Assembly (NCBI GenBank): GCA_900467685.1
Contig: UBQX01000002.1
Location: 1-64,000 of the forward strand
From: Hyphomicrobiales bacterium
Lineage (GTDB): Bacteria > Pseudomonadota > Alphaproteobacteria > Rhizobiales > Rhizobiaceae
Length of the DNA stretch: 64,000 bases
Reading direction: 5' to 3'
The position numbers and the translations under genes are program-made. Of the stretch, positions 36,939 through 46,334 are shown in pieces. Under the pieces are notes generated by a model. That model saw only the letters and a list, made by a program, of their open reading frames with translations. It ran no database searches and was not told where the DNA came from. Position 1 is the stretch's first letter. Each line of letters starts with the position of its first letter.

Positions 36939-37847
36939 TCAGCCGAGCGTCTGGCTGATCAGTGAATAGGTCATCGGCGCATGCGCCTCGCCCGTGGCGA
37001 AATCTGCAAGCCGCTTGCCGTGGGACATGGTCAGCACGGTATCGAAGACCGCCAGCCCGCTGCGCACCACGAAGAGCGCAAAGTCACCGGCTTCGAAATG
37101 CGTATCGAGGCGCAGAAAGCGGCCTTCATGTTCCCGTATATGCGGCGACACGACCGCGATGGCGTCCGCATCGTCCGAGGCCACCACCGGGCCGACGACG
37201 TGGCCGCGCCCGAAACGGCGACAAAGCGCAAAGGCTTTCAAAACGCCATCGCGGAAAAGCCCGTAGCCGCGCGAATGCGCCATGACCTTTTCAATAACGT
37301 CTGCGCGTGCAACACCGAATGCGGTCGCATCGAGCGCCATCACTGCTGCGAGATCATCAGGGCCCAGCACCCGCAGGTCACCTGAGAAATCCGGCTCCAC
37401 GGGCGCATCGGTGACGACGCCCTGGCACTGATAGACCTTCTTTTCGGGCATGAAGCCGAGGGAGAGGTAAAGCCTCTGGGCTGCCCGCGTCGCATTGAGG
37501 CGCAGGTCGACGCCCTCAAGATCCTGAAGCGCATATTCCATCAGCCAGAGGCCGGTGCCCTGCGTCTGCAGGCGCGGCGAGGTGATGACCATGCCGATCG
37601 TTGCAAGGGCCGGCGACTGGCGGAACCACATGGCGGAACTCATGATGCGACCAATGTCGTCCGTGGCAACGACACCCATGCCGACCTCGCGCAGGAACTG
37701 CCAATCCTCGCCGCGGTGCGGCCAGCCGACCGAAATCGACAGCGCGTGAAGCTGTTCAAGGTCAGCCCCCGCCACATCGCCGATCTGCATCTCGAAGGCG
37801 TCAATCTGGTTTCTTTCGCCGGGCTTCAGGATCGCACCCACACGCAT
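36939..37847 (-). CDS. GNAT-family acetyltransferase with C-terminal YitH-like domain
   Basis: About 302 residues in two halves: an N-terminal GNAT fold (GWPHRGEDWQFL, VGMGVVATDD, QTQGTGLWLMEYAL, LRLNATRAAQRLYLSLGF) and a second GNAT-like domain from about residue 155 (DLAAVMALDATAFGVARADVIEKV). The gene at 45.5 kb encodes a paralogue with the same plan, and the two bracket the catabolic cluster. The start is uncertain; alignment with the paralogue allows ATG 37790 instead. Substrate unknown, possibly an amine or its degradation product. Confidence 0.8.
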   Translation of the reverse strand: MRVGAILKPGERNQIDAFEMQIGDVAGADLEQLHALSISVGWPHRGEDWQFLREVGMGVVATDDIGRIMSSAMWFRQSPALATIGMVITSPRLQTQGTGLWLMEYALQDLEGVDLRLNATRAAQRLYLSLGFMPEKKVYQCQGVVTDAPVEPDFSGDLRVLGPDDLAAVMALDATAFGVARADVIEKVMAHSRGYGLFRDGVLKAFALCRRFGRGHVVGPVVASDDADAIAVVSPHIREHEGRFLRLDTHFEAGDFALFVVRSGLAVFDTVLTMSHGKRLADFATGEAHAPMTYSLISQTLG

Positions 37848-38059
37848 GTCCTCGATCAATTTCCCAATGCTGGCCGCTCAATGCGATCAGCCTCTCGATC
37901 ATAAGCGGACCACGCCGCAGATTTTGCTCGAAATCTACAGCGCTGCGCAACTTTTCACCAAAACAGCGGCGCGTTCGGCATCCCATCCCGCAGAAACCCG
38001 CCATGCTCCATAGGCGTCGAACCATGCCAAATGTGGCCATACGACGCGCCGAGGAAATG

Positions 38060-39184
38060 ATGAACGCGACTGACATTCTGGGAAAGCTGGTCTCCTTTGA
38101 CAGCGTGGTTGGCACGCCGAATGCCGCGATCGTCGAATGGATTGTCGCCTATCTCGACCGGCACGGTATCGGCGCGAAGGTTATGCCCGGCCCCGAAGGC
38201 GACCGCAGCAACCTCTTCGCAACCATCGGGCCGGCAGACGTGCCGGGCTATATCGTCTCCGGTCACATGGATGTTGTGCCAGCCGACGTGAGCGAATGGA
38301 CATCCTCGCCCTTCACGCTCCGCCGCGATGGCGAGAAGCTTTTCGGGCGGGGCACGACAGACATGAAGGGCTATCTCGCCGCCGCGCTTGCCGCCGTGCC
38401 GCAGCTGGTTAAGGCGGGCCTGAAGCGCCCCATCCATCTCGCCTTTTCCTATGACGAGGAAGCGGGCTGCCGGGGCGTTCCGCATCTCATCGCCCGGCTG
38501 CCCGAACTCTGCACCCCACCGCTCGGGGCCTTTATCGGCGAGCCGAGCAACATGCGCGCCGTGCTCGCCCACAAGGGCAAGGCCGCAGCGCGGATCACCG
38601 TGCGCGGCCGGGCCGGTCATTCCTCGCGTCCGGATCTCGGGCTGAACACCATCCATGCCATGGGAAAAGTCCTGAATGTCGTGGTCGAGGAGGCCGCGCG
38701 CCTCACGAACGGGCCGTTCGATGCAGCTTTCGAGCCCCCCTATTCCACGCTGCAGGCCGGCGTGATGGCCGGTGGCAAGGCGCTGAACATCATTCCTGAC
38801 CTGTGCAGCCTCGAGCTCGAGGCTCGCGCGATTGCGGGAATTGTCCCGCGCGACCTGCTCGCACCGATCCGCGCAACTGCCGAAGCACTGCAAGCTGACG
38901 GTTTCACGGTCGCGTGGGAGGAGTTGAGCGCCTATCCGGCGCTGGCCTTGTCACCACAAAGCCCGCTCGCTCACCTCGTGACGGAGCTGACGGGCGAGGC
39001 CCCGCTCGGTGCAGTCAGCTACGGCACCGAAGCCGGGCTCTATCAGGCCGCCGGCATCGATGCGGTCATCTGCGGTCCCGGCGATATCGGCCGGGCGCAC
39101 AAGCCGGATGAATTCATCCTCGAAAGCGAACTTGCCGCCTGCCAGCGCTTCATCGAAGCGCTTGGCGCGCGCTGTGCCGCGTAA
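38060..39184 (+). CDS. argE: M20-family deacetylase, acetylornithine deacetylase (ArgE)-like
   Basis: Zinc-dependent M20 amidohydrolase of ~374 residues, first gene of a five-gene operon. Metal and catalytic residues are in [23 protein letters not shown] and GRAHKPDEF. The overall pattern is ArgE-type (acetylornithine to ornithine), but the catabolic neighbours suggest it removes an acetyl or acyl group from a pathway intermediate, and two GNATs in the cluster could add one. GAGGA sits just before two consecutive ATGs (38057, 38060); upstream in-frame ATGs at 38003 and 38024 are less likely. 13 bp separate it from the next gene. Confidence 0.85.
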   Translation: MNATDILGKLVSFDSVVGTPNAAIVEWIVAYLDRHGIGAKVMPGPEGDRSNLFATIGPADVPGYIVSGHMDVVPADVSEWTSSPFTLRRDGEKLFGRGTTDMKGYLAAALAAVPQLVKAGLKRPIHLAFSYDEEAGCRGVPHLIARLPELCTPPLGAFIGEPSNMRAVLAHKGKAAARITVRGRAGHSSRPDLGLNTIHAMGKVLNVVVEEAARLTNGPFDAAFEPPYSTLQAGVMAGGKALNIIPDLCSLELEARAIAGIVPRDLLAPIRATAEALQADGFTVAWEELSAYPALALSPQSPLAHLVTELTGEAPLGAVSYGTEAGLYQAAGIDAVICGPGDIGRAHKPDEFILESELAACQRFIEALGARCAA

Positions 39185-39197
39185 CGGAGAAAGAGCC

Positions 39198-40121
39198 ATG
39201 ACCTTTCTCTTCAACTCCGATGCCGCGCGCGGGGCGATCTTCGCGGATGCCTTTGCTCGCGAATTGCCCGACATTCCGTTCAGCATGGATGCCAGGGGCA
39301 TCGATCCGGACGAGGTCCGCTATCTGATCACCTGGACCGCGCCGAAAGACCTCGCCCGCTATCGCAATCTCGATGTCCTCTTTTCGATCGGGGCCGGCGT
39401 CGATCAGCTCGATCTTCCCGGCATTCCCGACCACGTGAAGGTCGTCCGCATGGTCGAGGACGGGATCGTGCGGATGATGCAGGAATATGTGCTGTTGGCG
39501 GCGCTCGCGCTCCACCGCAACCTGCCCGCCTATCTCGACAGCCAGCGAAACAGGCGCTGGGCGCCCCTGCCGCAGGCGCAGGCAGCAGACCGGCGCATCG
39601 GCATTCTCGGCCTCGGCATGCTGGCGCAGGCCGTTCTTGAGCGCCTCAAGCCGCTCGGCTTCCCGCTGGCGGCCTGGAGCCGCAGTCCGCGAACACTGGA
39701 CGGCGTGACCTGCCACCACGGGGCAGACGGACTTGGCACCATGCTGGCCGAAACCGATATCCTCGTCTGCCTCCTCCCCCTCACCACCGAGACTCGCGGC
39801 TTTCTCAATGCTGACCTTTTTGCCGGTTTGTCCAAGGGCGCGCAGCTGATCCATGTCGGGCGCGGCCCTCAGCTGGACGATGCGGCACTGCTTGCAGCGC
39901 TGGATCGCGACCATCTGAGCGGTGCGATGATCGACGTCACCGATCCCGAACCGCTGCCGGAGGATCATCCCTTCTGGCTACACCCGAAGATCATCCTGAC
40001 CCCGCATGTCGCCAGCGTCACGCAGCCGGCGAGCGCGGCACGTGCGGTCATCGAAAACATACGGCTTCATCTGGCCGGCCACAACCCCATCGGACTTGTC
40101 GATCGGGCGCGCGGTTACTGA
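39198..40121 (+). CDS. ghrA: Glyoxylate/hydroxypyruvate reductase A-like D-2-hydroxyacid dehydrogenase
   Basis: A 307-residue D-2-hydroxyacid dehydrogenase of the GhrA type. The Rossmann motif is [12 protein letters not shown]; catalytic Arg in HVGRGPQL, acid in [15 protein letters not shown] and His in TPHVAS are present. It reduces glyoxylate or hydroxypyruvate with NAD(P)H. GGAGAAAGAGCC precedes the ATG. It lies between the ArgE-like gene and a cupin gene in one operon. Confidence 0.88.
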   Translation: MTFLFNSDAARGAIFADAFARELPDIPFSMDARGIDPDEVRYLITWTAPKDLARYRNLDVLFSIGAGVDQLDLPGIPDHVKVVRMVEDGIVRMMQEYVLLAALALHRNLPAYLDSQRNRRWAPLPQAQAADRRIGILGLGMLAQAVLERLKPLGFPLAAWSRSPRTLDGVTCHHGADGLGTMLAETDILVCLLPLTTETRGFLNADLFAGLSKGAQLIHVGRGPQLDDAALLAALDRDHLSGAMIDVTDPEPLPEDHPFWLHPKIILTPHVASVTQPASAARAVIENIRLHLAGHNPIGLVDRARGY

Positions 40122-40152
40122 AAGCAAGACACCCCTCTTGAAAGGAAACACC

Positions 40153-40506
40153 ATGTCTCTCCTGAAGACCCTCGACCCGAACCCGACCTTTGCACCGCGC
40201 GAATCCGGCCCCCTGCCGGAACGGCTGATTGCAGGCGCGCCCACCTTCAAGACCTGGGCGATGGATGAGGCCAAGGACGGCAAGGTTCTTTCAGGCGTGT
40301 GGGAAGCAACGCCCGGCGAGACAAAGTCGATCAAGGGCGAGGTGTTCGAGTTCTGCCACATCCTCTCCGGCGTCGTGGAAATCACACCCACCGGCGGCGA
40401 ACCGGTGATCTACCAGGCGGGCGACAGCTTCGTCATGAAGCCCGGCTTCACCGGCGTCTGGAAGACGATCGAGACCGTCCGCAAGATCTACGTTTTCGTC
40501 AACTGA
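40153..40506 (+). CDS. Cupin-domain protein (DUF861/EutQ-like)
   Basis: A 117-residue single-domain cupin with GEVFEFCHILSGVVEITPTGGEPV as motif 1 and AGDSFVMKPGFTGVWKTIE as motif 2. It resembles the cupin_3 (DUF861) group, which includes EutQ-like and ureidoglycolate-related proteins. Metal ligands of the classic type are only partly present (one His). Likely a small enzyme or sensor within the operon. AAAGGAAACACC is the ribosome site. Confidence 0.82.
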   Translation: MSLLKTLDPNPTFAPRESGPLPERLIAGAPTFKTWAMDEAKDGKVLSGVWEATPGETKSIKGEVFEFCHILSGVVEITPTGGEPVIYQAGDSFVMKPGFTGVWKTIETVRKIYVFVN

Positions 40507-40582
40507 CAACGGCACACGCCTCATCGTCCCGGTCCATCGAAAGATGGGCCCATTCTCTTACCCGTATGAGAAAGTATCCGCC

Positions 40583-41632
40583 ATGAAGACCCACAAGATC
40601 GCCTTGATCCCCGGCGACGGGATCGGCCGCGACGTTGTCGACGCCGCCTGGAGCGTGTTGCAAACTCTCGCCGAAGGCTCCGGCTTCGGGCTGTCCGGCA
40701 CGGAATTCCCGTGGTCCTGCGCCTTTTACAAGAAAACCGGCCGGATGATGCCGGAAGACGGGATCGAGACGCTGCGCGCCTTCGATGCCATCCTGCTCGG
40801 CGCGGTCGGCTGGCCGGCGGAAGTGCCGGATTCGGTTTCGCTGCACGGACTGCTGCTGCCGATCCGCAAGGCCTTCGTGCAATATGCCAATATCCGCCCG
40901 CATCGGCTTCTGCCCGGTGTGCAGGGCCCGTTGAAGGCGGAAGCTTTCGACATTCTCTGCATCCGCGAAAACACCGAGGGCGAATATTCGGGCGCTGGCG
41001 GACGTGTTCATCAAGGCACGGCTGACGAAGTGGCCGTGGAAACGGCGATCTTCACCCGCACCGCAGTCGAGCGCATTCTTCGCTTCGGCTTCGAAAAGGC
41101 CCGCACGCGCCGCGGCAAGCTCGCCTCCGTCACCAAATCGAATGCGCAGAGACATTCCATGGTGTTCTGGGACGAGATCACCCGGAAGCTTGCGGCCGAA
41201 TATCCGGATGTCGCGGTGACGAGCTATCACGTCGATGCGATCTCCGCCCGAATGATCATGGAACCGGAAAGCCTCGACGTGGTCGTCGCCTCCAATCTCT
41301 TCGGAGACATCCTGACCGATATCGGCGCGGCAATTCAGGGCGGCCTCGGCTTTGCCGCCTCCGCCAATATCAACCCCGACCGCTCCGCCCCGTCCATGTT
41401 CGAGCCTGTCCACGGTTCGGCCCCGGACATTGCCGGCAAAGGCATCGCCAACCCGATGGCCACGATCTGGTCCGGCGCCATGATGCTGGATCATCTCGGA
41501 GAAAAGGACGCCGCCGCGCGCCTGATGTCAGCCCTTTCTGCCGTCACCGCCAAGGGTATCGGCACGGTTCCGGGCAAGGACTCGACCGACGCCATCACCG
41601 CTGCGGTCATTGCCGCGCTCACCGCTGAATAA
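40583..41632 (+). CDS. Tartrate dehydrogenase / isopropylmalate-type beta-decarboxylating dehydrogenase
   Basis: A 349-residue NAD- and metal-dependent beta-decarboxylating dehydrogenase. It starts HKIALIPGDGIGRDVVDAAW, with RENTEGEYSGAGG, KSNAQRHSMVFWDE (Lys), YHVDAISARMIM and NLFGDILTDIGAAIQGGLG (metal Asp residues) and the adenosine region EPVHGSAPDIAGKGIANP. The W and VHQGTADEVAVETAIFTR pattern resembles TtuC-type tartrate dehydrogenase/decarboxylases rather than LeuB. Acts on tartrate, malate or a related hydroxyacid. Overlaps no neighbour; gabD follows by 10 bp. Confidence 0.85.
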   Translation: MKTHKIALIPGDGIGRDVVDAAWSVLQTLAEGSGFGLSGTEFPWSCAFYKKTGRMMPEDGIETLRAFDAILLGAVGWPAEVPDSVSLHGLLLPIRKAFVQYANIRPHRLLPGVQGPLKAEAFDILCIRENTEGEYSGAGGRVHQGTADEVAVETAIFTRTAVERILRFGFEKARTRRGKLASVTKSNAQRHSMVFWDEITRKLAAEYPDVAVTSYHVDAISARMIMEPESLDVVVASNLFGDILTDIGAAIQGGLGFAASANINPDRSAPSMFEPVHGSAPDIAGKGIANPMATIWSGAMMLDHLGEKDAAARLMSALSAVTAKGIGTVPGKDSTDAITAAVIAALTAE

Positions 41633-41642
41633 GGACAGACCG

Positions 41643-43100
41643 ATGCTGAACCTCAAGGACCCGAGCCTTCTCCGCCAGGCTGGCCTCATCAACGGCGAAT
41701 GGATCGCCGCCCGTTCGGGCAAGGCCGTCGATGTCATCGACCCGGCCACGCAAGCCGCCATCGGCACCGTTCCGGACATGGGCGGCGAAGAGACCCGCGC
41801 AGCCATCGTCGCCGCAGAGGCCGCCTTCAAGCTCTGGAAAGCGAAGACCAACGCCGAGCGTGCCGTGATCATCGAGAAATGGTTCGATCTGATGATCGAA
41901 AATCTCGAGGATCTGGCGTTGATCCTGACATCAGAACAGGGCAAGCCGCTGGACGAGGCGCGCGGCGAAATCCGCTATGGCGCCTCCTTCGTCAAATGGT
42001 TTGCCGAGGAAGCCCGCCGCATCAACGGCCACACCATCCCCGCGCCCACGCGCGACAGGCGTATCATCGTGCTGAAGGAGCCGGTCGGCGTCTGCGGCAT
42101 CATCACGCCGTGGAACTTCCCCAATGCGATGATCACCCGCAAGGTCGCGCCGGCGCTGGCCGCCGGCTGCACGGTCGTCATCAAGCCTTCCGAATTCACC
42201 CCCTATTCGGCGCTGGCGCTCGGCGTTCTTGCCGAACGCGCCGGCATTCCGGCGGGCGTCATCAACATCGTCACCGGTATGCCGACGGAAATCGGCAACG
42301 AGCTGATGGCCAACGAGACGGTGCGCAAGATTTCCTTCACTGGCTCGACCCGCGTCGGCTCGCTGCTGATGCGCGGGGCTGCCGACAGCGTCAAGCGGCT
42401 CAGCCTGGAACTCGGCGGCAATGCGCCCTTCATCGTCTTCGATGACGCCGATCTCGATCTGGCAATCGAAGGCGCGCTCGCCTCCAAGTTCCGCAATGGC
42501 GGCCAGACCTGTGTCTGCGCCAACCGCATTCTGGTGCAGTCGGGTGTCTACGATGCCTTCGCCGCGAAGCTGAAGGCCCGCGTCGATGCGATGAAGGTCG
42601 GTCCGGGCACCGAGGCCGGTGTGTCCATCGGACCGATGATCAACGCCGCCGCCATCGACAAGATCGAGCGCCATGTGGCGGACGCCCTCTCCAAGGGTGC
42701 GAAGATCATCACCGAGAAGCCGGCCATGCCGAACGGCGCGCAATATACCGCGCCCATGGTGCTGACGGGCGCGACCACCGACATGCAGCTCGCCACGGAA
42801 GAAACCTTCGGCCCCGTTGCCCCCCTCTTCCGCTTCGAGACGGAAGAAGAGGCCATCGCCATTGCCAACGGTACGCCCTTCGGCCTCGCATCCTATTTCT
42901 ACACCGAGAGCATGAAGCGCGCCTGGCGCGTCGGCGAGGCGCTGGAATTTGGCATGGTCGCGCTCAACACAGGGCTGATCTCCATGGAAGTCTCCCCCTT
43001 CGGCGGCGTCAAGCAATCCGGCCTCGGCCGCGAGGGTGCTCAGATGGGGATCGAGGAATATCTGGAAACGAAGAGCTTCCACATGGGTGGGCTGGCCTGA
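41643..43100 (+). CDS. gabD: Succinate-semialdehyde dehydrogenase-type ALDH (GabD)
   Basis: A 485-residue aldehyde dehydrogenase closely fitting Gab[50 protein letters not shown] (Glu) and the catalytic Cys in [11 protein letters not shown]. It would oxidise succinic semialdehyde, the product of GABA transamination, to succinate. Last gene of the five-gene operon; AAGGA precedes ATG 41643. Its presence links the cluster to GABA, putrescine or related omega-amino acids, in line with the PuuB-like oxidase and aminotransferase next door. Confidence 0.9.
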   Translation: MLNLKDPSLLRQAGLINGEWIAARSGKAVDVIDPATQAAIGTVPDMGGEETRAAIVAAEAAFKLWKAKTNAERAVIIEKWFDLMIENLEDLALILTSEQGKPLDEARGEIRYGASFVKWFAEEARRINGHTIPAPTRDRRIIVLKEPVGVCGIITPWNFPNAMITRKVAPALAAGCTVVIKPSEFTPYSALALGVLAERAGIPAGVINIVTGMPTEIGNELMANETVRKISFTGSTRVGSLLMRGAADSVKRLSLELGGNAPFIVFDDADLDLAIEGALASKFRNGGQTCVCANRILVQSGVYDAFAAKLKARVDAMKVGPGTEAGVSIGPMINAAAIDKIERHVADALSKGAKIITEKPAMPNGAQYTAPMVLTGATTDMQLATEETFGPVAPLFRFETEEEAIAIANGTPFGLASYFYTESMKRAWRVGEALEFGMVALNTGLISMEVSPFGGVKQSGLGREGAQMGIEEYLETKSFHMGGLA

Positions 43101-43156
43101 CAAGCAGAAGGGGCAGTCGCAGGGCCGCCCTTTTTCATTCGATCGCGTGAAAACAA

Positions 43157-43188
43157 GAAGGCGCGGATTGCTTCCAATCCGCGCCTTC
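43157..43188. terminator. Strong hairpin between convergent operons
   Basis: A 14-bp perfect stem (GAAGGCGCGGATTG at 43157-43170 and CAATCCGCGCCTTC at 43175-43188) with a CTTC loop, between gabD and the convergent oxidoreductase gene. Likely works in both directions. Confidence 0.85.
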
Positions 43189-43208
43189 TTCGTGACTTGG
43201 GAGGAGCG

Positions 43209-44492
43209 TCACTGAAATCTGTCGAGCATCTTGTAGTACTGCCCCACCAGCGGCAGGAACCAGGGCTTGCCGAAATGGCCCGGCACTGCGGGCCAGGGGT
43301 AGTTCTGCATCGGGTTGCGATCCGGCTTGCCGAGAATGGCGTCGGCGACCGTCATGCCGAGATGGGTGGAGAGCTGAGCGCCGTGGCCGGAATAGCCCAT
43401 GGCGTACCAGAGACCATCATGGAAGCCGGCGCGCGGATAGCGATCGGCTGTCATGTCGACGAGACCACCCCAGCAATAGTCGATATCGATGCCCTTCAGT
43501 TGCGGGAAGATGCGCTCCATGCTGTCGCGCAGGATCGCGCCGCTCTTGGAATCGGAACGCTGGTCCGAGGTCGCCGAGAAGCGCGCACGGCCGCCGAAGA
43601 TCAGGCGATTGTCGGGCGCAAGTCGCCAGTAATTGCCGATATTCATCGTGTTGACGCAGGTCCGGTTACCCGGCATCACCGCCTGAACTTGAGCGTCGGT
43701 CAGCGGGCGCGTGGCGATCAGGAAGCTGCCGACCGCGATGATGCGGCGGCGGAACCAGCTGAAATTCTTCGTGGTGTAGGCACCGGTCGCCATGATGACA
43801 TTGGCGGCGGTCACCGTTCCGCGCGAAGTTTGCAGCGTATGGAGGCCATTTGTCTCCTTGCGCTCCGTCACCGTCGTGCCTTCGAAGATCGTCGCGCCGT
43901 GACGTGCCGCGGCTTGCGCCAGACCGACGACATAGCGGCCCATATGCATCATCGCGCTCTTCTTCGACAGCATCGCGCCGTGGAAGGGCGAGCCAACCTC
44001 GCGTTTCAGATCCTCTGGTGAAAGCAGCGCCGTGTCAGGGTCGCATTCCTTGTTCAGCGCCTCGAAATTGCGGGCAATCGCCTCGAAATGTTTCGGCTTG
44101 GAAGCGAGCTTCAGCTTGCCCGATCGGCGAAAATTGCAGTCGATACCTTCTTCAGCAATCAGCGCCTCGATGGTGTCGATCGAATCGTCCAGCGCATGAT
44201 AGAGCGCGATGGCGCGCTCTTGGCCAAGCTCGGCCTTGGCGCCGAGATAGCTATGCGCCAGCCCGTTGTTCAGATGCCCGCCATTGCGGCCGGACGCGCC
44301 GAACCCGACGCGCTCGGCTTCCAGCACAACGACATTCGCCCCCGCCTTTGCCAGCTGCCGCGCCGCCGCGAGCCCCGTGAAGCCCGCGCCGATCACGGCA
44401 ACATCATAATGACCGCTGACCGGACCCTGGGCCGCACCAGTAAAGGCGGGGGCGGTGTCATGCCAATAGGAGACGAATTTCATCGTGCTCAC
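43209..44492 (-). CDS. FAD-dependent amine oxidoreductase (PuuB/OrdL-like, DAO family)
   Basis: A 427-residue flavoprotein. The ADP-binding motif DVAVIGAGFTGLAAARQLAKAG is at about residue 30, followed by ERVGFGASGRNGGHLNNGL, characteristic of gamma-glutamylputrescine oxidase-type DAO enzymes, and GYSGHGAQLSTHLG near the C-terminus. It oxidises a primary or secondary amine to an aldehyde with release of ammonia. The HAD gene lies 6 bp upstream on the same strand, so the two form an operon read toward gabD. The amine is not identifiable. Confidence 0.87.
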   Translation of the reverse strand: MSTMKFVSYWHDTAPAFTGAAQGPVSGHYDVAVIGAGFTGLAAARQLAKAGANVVVLEAERVGFGASGRNGGHLNNGLAHSYLGAKAELGQERAIALYHALDDSIDTIEALIAEEGIDCNFRRSGKLKLASKPKHFEAIARNFEALNKECDPDTALLSPEDLKREVGSPFHGAMLSKKSAMMHMGRYVVGLAQAAARHGATIFEGTTVTERKETNGLHTLQTSRGTVTAANVIMATGAYTTKNFSWFRRRIIAVGSFLIATRPLTDAQVQAVMPGNRTCVNTMNIGNYWRLAPDNRLIFGGRARFSATSDQRSDSKSGAILRDSMERIFPQLKGIDIDYCWGGLVDMTADRYPRAGFHDGLWYAMGYSGHGAQLSTHLGMTVADAILGKPDRNPMQNYPWPAVPGHFGKPWFLPLVGQYYKMLDRFQ

Positions 44493-44498
44493 GCTTTC

Positions 44499-45167
44499 TC
44501 AAAGACCCACCACGCCCGCCAGGCCGGAAATGTCGGCGATCTCGGCATAGCCGTAATAGGGATTGGCCGGCTCGTGGCCGCGATTGACCCAGACCTTGTT
44601 CTTGATGCCGAGATCGTGGGCCGACATCAGGTCGTAGCGGAAGGAGGAGGAGACATGCAGGATATCTTCGGGCGCGCAGCCAAGCATGTCGAACATGTAT
44701 TCGAAGGCCTGGAAGCGCGGCTTGTAGGCCTGCGCCTGTTCGGCGGTATAGACCTTGTGGAAGGGCGCGCCGAGCTTTTCCACATTCGACATGATCTGCG
44801 AGTTCATGGCGTTGGAGAGGATGACGAGCGGAATTTCCTTCGCCACCTTGGAGAGACCTGCCGGCACATCCGGATGCGGTCCCCAGGTCGGCACGCGCTC
44901 ATAGACCATCTGCGCGTCTTCATCCTTGAAGGTGACGCCATTGGCCTTGCAGGTGCGCGAAAGCGAATTGTGAACGACCTCTGCATAAGGCTTCCAGGCG
45001 CCCATGACCTCGTCCAGGCGATAGGCGGAGAAGTTGCGGATGAACTTGTCCATGGCCTGCGCATCGAGGCGGTCGCTGTAAAGATCGCGGGCGGCACCCG
45101 CCATATCGAAGTTGATCAGCGTGCCGTAGCAGTCGAAGGAGATGTATTTCGGGCGAAAGGGGGCCAT
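44499..45167 (-). CDS. Haloacid dehalogenase, type II
   Basis: A 222-residue HAD-superfamily hydrolase: nucleophile Asp12 in FDCYGTLINFD, LSNAMNSQ as motif II, Lys in AYKPRFQAFEYM, and HVSSSFRYDLMSAHDLG as motif IV. This is the type II haloacid dehalogenase pattern (L-2-haloacid dehalogenase-like), although many such genes act on other substrates. GAGGAAGAACGTC precedes ATG 45167; the open frame upstream is non-coding in character. First gene of a two-gene unit with the PuuB-like oxidase. Confidence 0.87.
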   Translation of the reverse strand: MAPFRPKYISFDCYGTLINFDMAGAARDLYSDRLDAQAMDKFIRNFSAYRLDEVMGAWKPYAEVVHNSLSRTCKANGVTFKDEDAQMVYERVPTWGPHPDVPAGLSKVAKEIPLVILSNAMNSQIMSNVEKLGAPFHKVYTAEQAQAYKPRFQAFEYMFDMLGCAPEDILHVSSSFRYDLMSAHDLGIKNKVWVNRGHEPANPYYGYAEIADISGLAGVVGL

Positions 45168-45478
45168 GACGTTCTTCCTCTGGCTTTCATGTTCCGTTGC
45201 CCTGATCATAAGCGGGCTTCTCCCGCCTCGATTGCGCGAATTCACCCGTCCCTGAAGCACAAAGTTTTTAATCCGCCATCCCGTTTGGCACACAATTGCT
45301 GGGAGGGCCCTCTCCTCTCCACGGTCTGCCCCCTGCACGACACCCGCGTCACACGGGTCGCAGCATAAGATGCGGCATCGGCGGCGGGCTTCGGCGGAAG
45401 ATGATGCGCCAGCACAACCATTCAGATGAATAGCTTCCGCGTCCTGTCCGAGACTTTGGCCCACGAAAGGAAATGTCC
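45168..45478. other. Divergent promoter region
   Basis: About 310 bp between the HAD/oxidase unit (minus) and the GNAT/aminotransferase unit (plus). It should contain both promoters. I see no gene, repeat or clear operator in it. Confidence 0.45.
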
Positions 45479-46315
45479 ATGCAGAAGCTAATCGACCTCG
45501 TCACTTTTGGGCCAGAGCATCTTGAGGGGGCCGTTGCGCTGTCACGCGCCGAAAGCTGGCCGCATCGTCCCGAGGACTGGGAGATGGTGCAGCAGCTCAG
45601 TGCCGGTGTTGCAGTGGTGGACGGCGACGGCCGGGTGACCGGCACGACCTTCATGACACCCTTCGGCGAGGCTTACGCAACGATCAACATGGTGATCGTC
45701 GACAAGTCGATGCGTGGTCTGGGTATGGGCCGCAAGCTCATGGAGCGCGCCTTCCAGCTGGCCGGCCAACGGCCGCTGCGCCTCATTGCCACCAAAGAAG
45801 GACTGCCCCTCTACGAAAAGCTCGGCTTCGTCGCCACGGGCACGATCCGCCAGCATCAGGGCCAGGTGGCCGCGGTTGATCGACCCGACCGCGTTGAGGA
45901 CATGCAGGCTGGCGATATCGATGCTGTCAGGGCACTCGACCGGCAGGCCTATGCAGCCGACCGTACGGCGCTGATCGATGCGCTGCTGGAACGCGGGCAG
46001 TTCGCCGTCATGCGCAAGGGCGGCAAGGTCGAGGCTTGGGCTGTCATCCGTCCCTTCGGACGCGGCGAGGTGATCGGCCCCATCATCGCACCGGATCTGG
46101 AAACAGCCCGCGCCCTGATTGCCTATTTCGCGTCCTCGCGTGAAGGCGCCTTCCTGCGTGTGGACACCGGAAGCGAAACCGGGCTCGCACCCTGGCTTTC
46201 TGAGATCGGCCTCGCCCATGTCGGCGGCGGCGTGACGATGCAGCGTCCGCTCTTGGAAGATGCCGGACAGGCGCGCCTCAAGGCCTATGCACTTGCCAGC
46301 CAAGCGCTTGGCTGA
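45479..46315 (+). CDS. GNAT-family acetyltransferase, paralogue of the 37-kb gene
   Basis: About 278 residues with the same two-domain plan as the protein at 36939-37847: WPHRPEDWEMVQQL, MRGLGMGRKLMERAF (acetyl-CoA loop), RLIATKEGLPLYEKLGF, then a second domain (DIDAVRALDRQAYAADRTALIDALLERG). AAAGGA lies about 8 nt before ATG 45479; ATG 45473 is also open but too close to it. 19 bp separate it from the aminotransferase gene, so the two are co-transcribed and the enzyme probably acts on an amine in the same pathway. Confidence 0.83.
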   Translation: MQKLIDLVTFGPEHLEGAVALSRAESWPHRPEDWEMVQQLSAGVAVVDGDGRVTGTTFMTPFGEAYATINMVIVDKSMRGLGMGRKLMERAFQLAGQRPLRLIATKEGLPLYEKLGFVATGTIRQHQGQVAAVDRPDRVEDMQAGDIDAVRALDRQAYAADRTALIDALLERGQFAVMRKGGKVEAWAVIRPFGRGEVIGPIIAPDLETARALIAYFASSREGAFLRVDTGSETGLAPWLSEIGLAHVGGGVTMQRPLLEDAGQARLKAYALASQALG

Positions 46316-46334
46316 ACCTACAGGAGATTTGAGA